Shown here: positions 1 to 5,536 of the stretch, piece by piece
Position numbering within the stretch: the first letter of the stretch is position 1
Layout: each line of letters starts with the position of its first letter
Assembly (NCBI GenBank): GCA_903912795.1
Contig: CAIWIS010000235.1
Span: 1 to 5,536 of the forward strand
Direction: 5' to 3'
Length of the DNA stretch: 5,536 bases
Source of the DNA: an uncultured Bacteroidales bacterium
GTDB lineage: Bacteria; Bacteroidota; Bacteroidia; Bacteroidales; Paludibacteraceae
Position numbers and translations under genes: made by a program
Notes under the pieces: model-generated
Seen by the model: only the letters and a program-made list of their open reading frames with translations
Told to the model about the DNA's origin: nothing
The model's database searches: none

Positions 1-9
1 AGTGGACTC

Positions 10-45
10 TTTAATACAATTTACAGTATGAAAAACAATTACTTT
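10..45 (+). repeat. Leader/start-codon direct repeat, copy 1
   Basis: These 36 bases cover 18 bases of leader and the first six codons (MKNNYF) of the phosphoesterase gene. They match 2325-2360 at 35 of 36 positions; the only difference is T versus A in the leader (ACAATTTACA here, ACAAATTACA there). The similarity fades to the left of about position 8-10 and drops to roughly codon-by-codon similarity to the right, so both edges of the repeat lie inside the window. Confidence 0.85.
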
Positions 46-2202
46 TTAAAAACAATATTTTTATCGATTATTTTTCTGCTTTTCGGCACATTAACATTTT
101 CGCAAAACCAGATAAGCACATCTGTCAGGGCTACTGAATTTGCCAAAAGTCCATATTTGTTATATACCGGAAAAAATACAGAAATGTTAATTTTATGGCA
201 AACATCCAACACTAAATCTTGTAAAATAGAGTGGGGAACTGACTTGGCTTATACTAGTGGCTCTCAAAACACATCAGAATATGGCACTTCGAATCAGCAC
301 AAAATTACACTTACTGGCTTGAAACCCAAAACTAAATATTTTTACAAAGTAACTTTAAATAATACCGAAACAAAAACAGGCGATTTTATTACTGGAGTTA
401 CCGACAACGAAACTGCTTTTAGCTTTTACACTTATGGCGATACTCGAACTTATCCGGCTAACCACGATGCTGTGGCAAAAATGATTTTAGATGAAATGGC
501 TTTATTCCCCACTTCGCAATCGCTTATGATGTTTAGTGGCGATTTTGTACAATATGGTAACACCGAAGAAAGTTGGACGAATGAGTTTTTTGACCCACAA
601 TTCAGCAATATTCAAACATTAATTTCCCGAATTCCTTACTTAACTACTATGGGCAATCACGAAGGGCAAGGCTTATTATTTGGAAAGTATTATCCTTATC
701 CTCAATTTGTGTCGGGTAACTTTTATTATTCGTTCGACTATGGTCCTGTTCATTTTACAATTATTGATCAATACTTACCGTATACACCAGGTAGTGCACA
801 GTATGCATGGTTAGAAAATGATTTAGCAACATCCACAAAGCCCTGGAAAATTATTATGGATCATGAGCCGGGATGGAGTGCATATCCACTTTCAGGAGGT
901 CATTCAAATAATATAACTGTTCAAAATTACGTCCAACCTTTATGCTTGAAATATGGAGTGCAGTTTGTTATGTCGGGGCATAATCATTATTACTCACGTG
1001 CCAATGTAAACAATGTAATGCACATTACAACAGGTGGTGGAGGCGCACCGCTGTACACTCCTTCGCAACGCGAAAATGTTGTAATAATGGATAAATCATA
1101 TCATTTTTGTAAAATAGACATTGACAATAACAAATTTAAGCTTACTGCCAAACGAAGCGATGGAACTATTATTGAATCTTTTGATTATGTAAAATCAACC
1201 GAGGCTGGCGTATACTTAGCGCCAAACACATTGTTAACAAAACCTCATGCAACATATCAACTCATGGCCATGGCTTATCCATTGGCGTATGCCAACGAAC
1301 AAATTACCTGGTCGTCGGACAACACGGCTGTTGCAACAGTAAGTTCAAATGGCTTAGTTACTGCTAATTCTGATGGTAATGCCACAATTACCGCCTCCAT
1401 ACTTGGAGGTTCGAAAACTGCGAGTACCATTGTTTCTGTTGTGGCATATTCAGGTATTCTGGAGCTGGACAACTGCGATGCAACCTTGAACTGGAGTGGC
1501 TCATCGTCGAACACAATGACATTGAATTCAACCGACATGATGGAAGGCTCAGGCTGTATTCAAATAGTAGGAAGCGGTACCGATGAGTTTAAAAAAGTTT
1601 TTGCAACTACTTTTAATTCAGGAGCAACCATTGCTAACGGCGTACTAAAATTTTGGTATTTTATATCAGATGTATCAAAAACGGGTATAGTTAGAGTTGA
1701 GCTGAGTAGTGGCGGAAAAGCCGACACGAATGAGTTTCAATGGTCGGTGACTGGGCTTAAAAACGGTTGGAATCAATTATCATTGCGATTGAATACTGCA
1801 TCGGTAACAGGAACACCCGATTTAACAAGCATAAACTGGTTTCGGATTTACGCCACAAAAACCGGAAGTATCATAACCCGAATTGATGACATACAACTTG
1901 GTCCCGAAGCTTTATTTTCCGGATTGAAAGTTACAAACGAAACGCAAGGAAAATCGATGAAGATTTACCCAAACCCCTATAAAAGCGGAGTGCTTTTGGT
2001 CGATTTTGAAGGATTTGAAAACGGAACCAAGATTAATTTTAAAATCACAAACCTAAACGGACAAACAGTTTATAAAAATGTATTTCAAAACCCATCACGT
2101 ACCGAAATAAAACTTACGGACAATATGAACGATTCAGTTTACTTGGTTACAGCCGAAGGAAACAAAGTAAAAACTGCCTATAAACTCTTAATATTTAAAT
2201 AA
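28..2202 (+). CDS. Secreted purple-acid-phosphatase-like metallophosphoesterase with Big_2 and T9SS sorting domains
   Basis: This is probably an exported phosphomonoesterase or phosphodiesterase; the substrate is unknown. Residues 1-25 form a signal peptide (Lys-rich start, hydrophobic core, likely cleavage FS|QNQ). Residues about 38-122 resemble the Fn3-like N-terminal domain of purple acid phosphatases. Residues about 131-387 are a calcineurin-like metallophosphoesterase with GDTR (Asp138), GDFVQY (Asp172), GNHE (Asn210, His211), DHEP (His279) and GHNH (His318, His320). The usual GDxxY tyrosine position holds Gln175, so the purple iron-tyrosinate site may be absent. Residues about 395-472 form a Big_2 immunoglobulin-like domain (ITWSSDNTAVATVSSNG). 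Residues about 477-625 look like a jelly-roll, carbohydrate-binding-type module. Residues about 640-724 are a T9SS type A tail (IYPNP at 646-650, ending KLLIFK), implying passage through the outer membrane and surface attachment or release. The frame is open to the window edge, but the signal peptide and the matching start of the next gene support ATG at 28. The family is clear; the reaction is inferred. Confidence 0.9.
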   Translation: MKNNYFLKTIFLSIIFLLFGTLTFSQNQISTSVRATEFAKSPYLLYTGKNTEMLILWQTSNTKSCKIEWGTDLAYTSGSQNTSEYGTSNQHKITLTGLKPKTKYFYKVTLNNTETKTGDFITGVTDNETAFSFYTYGDTRTYPANHDAVAKMILDEMALFPTSQSLMMFSGDFVQYGNTEESWTNEFFDPQFSNIQTLISRIPYLTTMGNHEGQGLLFGKYYPYPQFVSGNFYYSFDYGPVHFTIIDQYLPYTPGSAQYAWLENDLATSTKPWKIIMDHEPGWSAYPLSGGHSNNITVQNYVQPLCLKYGVQFVMSGHNHYYSRANVNNVMHITTGGGGAPLYTPSQRENVVIMDKSYHFCKIDIDNNKFKLTAKRSDGTIIESFDYVKSTEAGVYLAPNTLLTKPHATYQLMAMAYPLAYANEQITWSSDNTAVATVSSNGLVTANSDGNATITASILGGSKTASTIVSVVAYSGILELDNCDATLNWSGSSSNTMTLNSTDMMEGSGCIQIVGSGTDEFKKVFATTFNSGATIANGVLKFWYFISDVSKTGIVRVELSSGGKADTNEFQWSVTGLKNGWNQLSLRLNTASVTGTPDLTSINWFRIYATKTGSIITRIDDIQLGPEALFSGLKVTNETQGKSMKIYPNPYKSGVLLVDFEGFENGTKINFKITNLNGQTVYKNVFQNPSRTEIKLTDNMNDSVYLVTAEGNKVKTAYKLLIFK

Positions 2203-2223
2203 TCAGAAAAAACCTTGATTATT
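2198..2223 (+). terminator. Weak AT-rich stem-loop over the phosphoesterase stop codon
   Basis: AATAATCA at 2198-2205 pairs perfectly with TGATTATT at 2216-2223 across a 10-base A-rich loop. The stem has only one G-C pair and is followed by ACCCATTTTAATTT rather than a clean T-run. It may act as a weak 3' end or mRNA-protecting hairpin for the first gene, or be chance pairing in AT-rich DNA. Confidence 0.3.
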
Positions 2224-2249
2224 ACCCATTTTAATTTCAAAAAGTGCAC

Positions 2250-2279
2250 AAATTAAGTATTTATTAAGTCCAAATTAAG
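2250..2279 (+). promoter_or_regulatory. Three 11-bp-phased TTAAG repeats, candidate activator (Pho-box-like) site
   Basis: AAATTAAG (2250-2257), TTATTAAG (2261-2268) and AAATTAAG (2272-2279) are three 8-base units separated by exactly 3 bases, giving an 11-bp period. The array ends 10 bases before the -7 element, covering the place where a -33 element would be expected; no TTG is seen there. Direct repeats at 11-bp spacing just upstream of the core promoter are typical of OmpR/PhoB-type response regulators. On the minus strand the units read CTTAATTT, CTTAATAA and CTTAATTT, close to the cyanobacterial Pho-box consensus PyTTAAPyPy(T/A) as I recall it. The repeats are directly visible; binding by any regulator is inference, and AT-rich DNA makes chance matches easier. 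Confidence 0.45.
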
Positions 2280-2289
2280 CGGTCACTTT

Positions 2290-2297
2290 TACCTTTG
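2290..2297 (+). promoter_or_regulatory. Bacteroidota -7 promoter element for the first beta-helix gene
   Basis: TACCTTTG is an exact match to the Bacteroidota primary-sigma -7 consensus TAnnTTTG. It lies 45 bases before the ATG at 2343, predicting a transcript start near 2302-2305 and a leader of about 40 bases. No good -33 TTG lies at the usual spacing; that position holds the phased repeats at 2250-2279, which suggests an activator-dependent promoter. It implies that the second gene can be transcribed separately from the phosphoesterase gene. Confidence 0.6.
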
Positions 2298-2324
2298 TCC
2301 TAAAATATAATTTTCAATAATCTA

Positions 2325-2360
2325 TTTAATACAAATTACAGTATGAAAAACAATTACTTT
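2325..2360 (+). repeat. Leader/start-codon direct repeat, copy 2
   Basis: This is the second copy of the 36-base segment at 10-45, here spanning the leader and first six codons of the beta-helix gene. The identity covers untranslated as well as coding bases, so it is not explained by signal-peptide constraint alone. Beyond it the two genes still encode FLKT[I/V]F but with several base differences, and the mature proteins are unrelated. Confidence 0.85.
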
Positions 2361-4307
2361 CTTAAAACAGTATTCACATTTTTATTATGTGGATTTTTTA
2401 CAATGAGTTATGCGGCGGATTATTATATCTCGGCTACTGGGAATGACACTAGTGGTGATGGGACTGAAGGATTACCTTGGGCTTCATTCAGTAAGGCGCA
2501 ATCAGTTGCGGCTTCGGGTAGTATTATTCATGTGTCGGGAATGATTGACATGTGGTCAGATCCATCAAATACCACGTACACTCTAACTGCGTCGGGTGTA
2601 TATTCAACAACCAACAAAACGGGTATTACACTTGCAAAAAGCCTTACTATACAAGGAACATCCTCGTCAACCGATGGATTTCAAGGTAAGAATGGCACGA
2701 ATACAACTCGCTTTTTTCAAGTAGCCAACGCTGCTTATACGCTTACTTTAAAAAATTTGAAACTTGTAAATGGCGCCATTGCAACACCTTATGCAACTAT
2801 TACTAAAGGTGGAGGAGCAATTTTACTAACTACTGGAAACATTGTAGCGGAGAATGTACTATTCGATGGAAATTCGGCAACTGGACATAACGCGATTATG
2901 GGAGGTGCAATTTATATTACAAATACGAATACATCAGGCACTTCGTTTAAAAATTGTACATTTTCCAACAATGCAGCTGACAAATCTGGAGCATTTTATA
3001 TTGAAACTTTTGCTGCAGGTACAGCATCAGTTCCTAGCGTACTAAAATTCGAAGGTTGTTCGTTTATTGCGAATGAATCCCGTCTCGCTTTTGGTGGTTC
3101 TGCTATTTTTATGCGTTGTACCAACGACTACACTACTTTATCAATGATCAATTGTACCATTGCAAAAAATAAAGTTTTAAATGCGTCTAATGGTGGAGCT
3201 GTTTATATTTACTCAGGAAAAACGAATACAATGATAAATATAATCAATTGCACCATCACCGAAAACACCACGACAGGTTCTACAGGAAATGGTGCAGGTT
3301 TTTACTATCTTAATACTACGGCAGGTTGTTGGGGTAATTTATATATTAGCAATTCAATTATCGAAGGAAATACTGCCACTGGTGGTGCTTACAATGATTT
3401 AAACGTATCTGCAGCTTCACCAACAACAGCTGGGGGCGGTTCGGCTTCAGTGGCAGGTTATATTAAAATCCAAAATTCAATCATTGGTGCAGTTCCTACA
3501 GATCCATTAAGAGTTCCAGCAGCTACGAATATTGTAGCTTCACCTCAGTACAATTATTTAACTTCTACTTCAACCACCAACGCTCTTAAAGCGAATTTTG
3601 CCCCATTTAATTCTACAACAAATTCATATCCGCTGTACACAGGTTCAACTGCAATTGGTTACGGTAATTCAACCTATTTAACCGGATTAACACCACCTGT
3701 TACTACCGACCAATTAGGAAATGTACGTACAGTTGGTGCTACAAACTACGCTGGAGCTTGGGAATCAACTCCTGTTTCTACAACTACACCTTCGGCACCA
3801 ACAGCCCTTGTTGCTACTGCCGGCGATGGTCAGGTTTCAGTAGCCTTTAAAAGTGGAGCTACTGGTGGCTCAAATGTAACAAACTATAAATACTCAGTAA
3901 ATGGAGGTTTTTTTACTGCACTTGACCCTGCTGTAACGGCTGGACCGATTGTAATTACTGGCTTAGACAACAATACCGAATATACAGTAAAACTGATAGC
4001 AGTAAATGCAAATGGCGATAGCCCTGAAAGCGTGGTAAGCAATGCTGTAACTCCAACAGGAACAACTGCTTTAAATAATCCAACAAATGCAGTTAGCATA
4101 TTCAAAAATGCCAACAACCAACTTGTAATTAACAATGCTTCTCAAAAAGCAGGAACTGTAACTGTTTACAATGCAATGGGTCAACGAGTTGCAAGTGTAG
4201 TTTTAAATACTTCTACAACTACTATCAATAAAACGTTTACTTCGGGTGTATATGTAGTAGAACTTAATATTGCCGGTAATACACGTTCAACAAAAATAAT
4301 TTTATAA
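2343..4307 (+). CDS. Secreted Pmp-like right-handed beta-helix protein with Fn3 and T9SS sorting domains
   Basis: This is a surface or secreted beta-helix protein of unknown exact role (adhesin, glycan-binding or lyase-like). Residues 1-25 form a signal peptide (likely cleavage near SYAA|D). DYYISATGNDTSGDGT at 26-41 is the opening common in pectate-lyase-fold proteins. Residues about 130-385 are parallel beta-helix coils with repeated [N/G][C/S]x[F/I]xxN and GGA[I/V] motifs; Cys205, 239, 271 and 303 sit at the same place in successive coils of 32-34 residues. Residues about 395-475 (PLYTGSTAIGYGN, then TDQLGNVRTVG and GAWE) match the 'choice-of-anchor Q' pattern at the end of such helices. 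An Fn3 domain follows at about 482-571 (LDNNTEYTVKLIAVNANG). Residues about 578-654 are a T9SS type A tail (VYNAMGQRV, GVYVVEL, ending STKIIL). An in-frame TAA at 2301-2303 supports the chosen start. No lyase catalytic signature is recognisable. It has its own promoter and a strong hairpin downstream. Confidence 0.88.
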   Translation: MKNNYFLKTVFTFLLCGFFTMSYAADYYISATGNDTSGDGTEGLPWASFSKAQSVAASGSIIHVSGMIDMWSDPSNTTYTLTASGVYSTTNKTGITLAKSLTIQGTSSSTDGFQGKNGTNTTRFFQVANAAYTLTLKNLKLVNGAIATPYATITKGGGAILLTTGNIVAENVLFDGNSATGHNAIMGGAIYITNTNTSGTSFKNCTFSNNAADKSGAFYIETFAAGTASVPSVLKFEGCSFIANESRLAFGGSAIFMRCTNDYTTLSMINCTIAKNKVLNASNGGAVYIYSGKTNTMINIINCTITENTTTGSTGNGAGFYYLNTTAGCWGNLYISNSIIEGNTATGGAYNDLNVSAASPTTAGGGSASVAGYIKIQNSIIGAVPTDPLRVPAATNIVASPQYNYLTSTSTTNALKANFAPFNSTTNSYPLYTGSTAIGYGNSTYLTGLTPPVTTDQLGNVRTVGATNYAGAWESTPVSTTTPSAPTALVATAGDGQVSVAFKSGATGGSNVTNYKYSVNGGFFTALDPAVTAGPIVITGLDNNTEYTVKLIAVNANGDSPESVVSNAVTPTGTTALNNPTNAVSIFKNANNQLVINNASQKAGTVTVYNAMGQRVASVVLNTSTTTINKTFTSGVYVVELNIAGNTRSTKIIL

Positions 4308-4317
4308 AAATAAATGG

Positions 4318-4359
4318 CAATAGTTCAACATTCAATTTGCTTGTTGAACTATTGTTTTT
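4318..4359 (+). terminator. Strong intrinsic-terminator-like stem-loop after the first beta-helix gene
   Basis: CAATAGTTCAACA at 4318-4330 pairs perfectly with TGTTGAACTATTG at 4342-4354, leaving an 11-base loop, and TTTTT follows at 4355-4359. It starts 10 bases after the stop codon at 4305-4307. The 13-bp stem is long but only moderately GC-rich. It most likely ends the gene 2 transcript. Only 33 bases separate it from the next start codon, so partial readthrough or attenuation into gene 3 is also possible. Confidence 0.8.
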
Positions 4360-4392
4360 CAAATACATATAACATTTAAAAAAATAACTATT

Positions 4393-5536
4393 ATGAAACA
4401 CAAAAACTTTTTCAAAGCAGTGTTCACGCTTATTATGTGTGGATCAATTTCATTTGCTTCAGCAGCCGATATTTATTTGTCGAACTCAGGTAACGATTCA
4501 AATGATGGACTTAGCTCAGGTGCTCCAGTTAAAACATTATCGATGGCGTTTACAAAATCACTTGCTGGTGATGTAATTCATGTAATGAACATGATTAATA
4601 TCAACGAAGAGCCTGCCAAATCAGGTGCTAGAGCTGATATTAATATTACTGGAACATCGGTTTATACTCCGGCAGGAACTACATTGGTTTACAATACTTG
4701 GAATGTTGGTTCAGTTGTAGGTGGAGTTACATACGGCACATTAGGTATTATTCCGCTCACACGTTCAGTAACTCTTGTTGGCGATGATAAAGCAACATGT
4801 GGTTTTGATGGAAACAATTCAAGTTGTATAATTCGTCAAGACCATGGTACGGGTACAGGAACTGTAATTACGTATAAAAATCTTACGTTCAAAAACGGAA
4901 AAAGTAACGATTCCTCAGGTGGTGGAGCACTTTACTTTAGAGGGGCTTCTGCTTCAGCTGCTGTAATCGAAAATTGTGATTTTACTACAAATGTAGGAAA
5001 TCAAGGTAACGTTGGAACTGCGACTGTTACTTTAAAAGCTGGTGGAGCTTTATCGATTGTTCATGGTACAGCAACAATAAAAAAATGTTCGTTTACTGCT
5101 AATAATGCATTAAAAGGAGCAGCTCTTTATATCCAAGCTGGTAATGTAGTAATGGATAGTTGCGTTTTTGCAGACAATGATTTAAGTTTAAATTTAGCAT
5201 CAACAGGTGGAGCTATTTATTCTTATCCTACTTCTACAACTGCTGGTCCGTTAAATTTAGAAATTAAAAACTCATTGTTCAAAAACAATAAAGCAGAAAA
5301 TCAGGGCGGTGCTATGTGGATAGGTGAAACTGTTGCTATGCCTACAAATCTTAAGTTAGTAAATTGTGCTTTTGTTGATAATGCAACATTAAATGCAAAT
5401 GGACAAGGAGGTGCAATTTTTGTAAATAACGTGCTTACTGGTGGTACTGAAAATATTTCGATAATCAATACTACTATCAAAGGTAATATGGCCGGAGGTA
5501 CTGCTGGTGGTGCAATAGCTGTTAATGGATTGTTGG
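4393..5536 (+). CDS. Second secreted right-handed beta-helix protein, 3' end beyond the window
   Basis: The frame stays open for 381 codons plus one base to the window edge, so the C-terminus is missing. An in-frame TGA at 4345-4347 and the signal peptide fix the start: MKHKNFFKAVFTLIMCG leads to likely cleavage near SAA|D at residues 23-26. DIYLSNSGNDSNDG at 26-39 matches the N-terminus of the preceding protein, and VIHVMNMINI at 61-70 parallels its IIHVSGMIDM. From about residue 160 there are seven beta-helix coils with [F/I]xxN followed by GGA[I/L/M] (for example CDFTTN, CSFTAN, SLFKNN, CAFVDN, TIKGN). The ladder position holds Cys195, Cys232, Cys257, Ser294, Cys325 and Thr360. It is a diverged paralogue of the gene at 2343-4307 and probably also ends in a T9SS tail, but that cannot be seen. 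Residues about 72-128 differ markedly from the paralogue. An A-rich stretch precedes the ATG, with no Shine-Dalgarno site. Function is unknown beyond a repetitive surface-protein fold. Confidence 0.87.
   Translation, partial: MKHKNFFKAVFTLIMCGSISFASAADIYLSNSGNDSNDGLSSGAPVKTLSMAFTKSLAGDVIHVMNMININEEPAKSGARADINITGTSVYTPAGTTLVYNTWNVGSVVGGVTYGTLGIIPLTRSVTLVGDDKATCGFDGNNSSCIIRQDHGTGTGTVITYKNLTFKNGKSNDSSGGGALYFRGASASAAVIENCDFTTNVGNQGNVGTATVTLKAGGALSIVHGTATIKKCSFTANNALKGAALYIQAGNVVMDSCVFADNDLSLNLASTGGAIYSYPTSTTAGPLNLEIKNSLFKNNKAENQGGAMWIGETVAMPTNLKLVNCAFVDNATLNANGQGGAIFVNNVLTGGTENISIINTTIKGNMAGGTAGGAIAVNGLL

Noticed and set aside
1275..1538. Open frame of 87 codons on the minus strand
   Set aside because: It lies wholly inside the Big_2/jelly-roll part of the phosphoesterase gene, has no signal or domain, and no promoter or leader of its own; it is an antisense shadow.
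2231..2256. Inverted repeat TTAATTT / AAATTAA with a 12-base spacer, plus a GTGCAC palindrome between the arms
   Set aside because: Arms are seven bases of pure A/T in AT-rich DNA and one arm is part of the phased repeat; the 11-bp direct array explains the region better.
2854..3045. Open frame of 63 codons on the plus strand
   Set aside because: It is an out-of-frame reading of beta-helix coils of the gene at 2343-4307, with low-complexity content and no initiation context.
3884..4135. Open frame of 83 codons on the minus strand, partly hydrophobic
   Set aside because: It is antisense to the Fn3 region; the hydrophobic look comes from reverse-reading Thr/Asn/Ala codons, and no leader or promoter is seen.
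2343..4307. Assignment as a pectate or other polysaccharide lyase
   Set aside because: The N-terminus and fold resemble lyase-type beta-helices, but no catalytic Asp/Arg/Lys signature is visible, so an enzymatic name would be invented.
4332..4339. TCAATTTG as a -7 promoter box for the second beta-helix gene
   Set aside because: It matches five of six fixed positions, but it sits in the terminator loop and has no TTG about 20 bases upstream, so I do not call it a promoter.
2343..5536. Chlamydial-type Pmp autotransporter
   Set aside because: The coil motifs match, but the complete protein ends in a T9SS sorting domain and has no C-terminal membrane beta-barrel.
1..5536. tRNA, rRNA, CRISPR array, insertion sequence or attachment site
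   Set aside because: No cloverleaf, spaced identical DNA repeats, transposase or terminal inverted repeats were seen; the repetitive look of genes 2 and 3 is protein-level coil repetition.

Overview
The window looks like chromosomal DNA from a Bacteroidota bacterium. Two proteins end in type IX secretion (T9SS) type A sorting domains, all three open with Sec signal peptides, the one convincing promoter element is the Bacteroidota -7 box (TAnnTTTG), the DNA is AT-rich, and start codons are preceded by A/T-rich sequence rather than a Shine-Dalgarno site. I cannot name a genus.

All genes are on the + strand and encode exported proteins. (1) 28-2202: a 724-residue multidomain metallophosphoesterase resembling purple acid phosphatases, followed by a Big_2 domain, a probable jelly-roll module and a T9SS tail. 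(2) 2343-4307: a 654-residue right-handed beta-helix protein with Pmp-like GGA[I/L/V] and [F/I]xxN repeats, a 'choice-of-anchor Q'-like region, an Fn3 domain and a T9SS tail. (3) 4393-5536: a second beta-helix protein, a diverged paralogue of (2), cut off by the window end after 381 codons.

The 140-base gap between genes 1 and 2 holds a weak hairpin over the first stop codon, three TTAA-core repeats at an exact 11-bp period, and a perfect -7 element. This layout resembles activator-dependent promoters of the PhoB/PhoP type. It stands out because the upstream gene encodes a probable phosphatase, but a Pho link is only inference. The 85-base gap between genes 2 and 3 holds a strong 13-bp stem-loop with a T-run.

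Genes 1 and 2 share an almost identical 36-base segment (35 of 36) spanning the leader and first six codons, although their mature proteins are unrelated. Gene 3 keeps a diverged form of the coding part. The region reads as a cluster of secreted or surface proteins: one phosphoesterase with probable binding modules and at least two repetitive beta-helix proteins that may be adhesins, glycan-binding proteins or lyase-like enzymes. The sequence proves no joint pathway.
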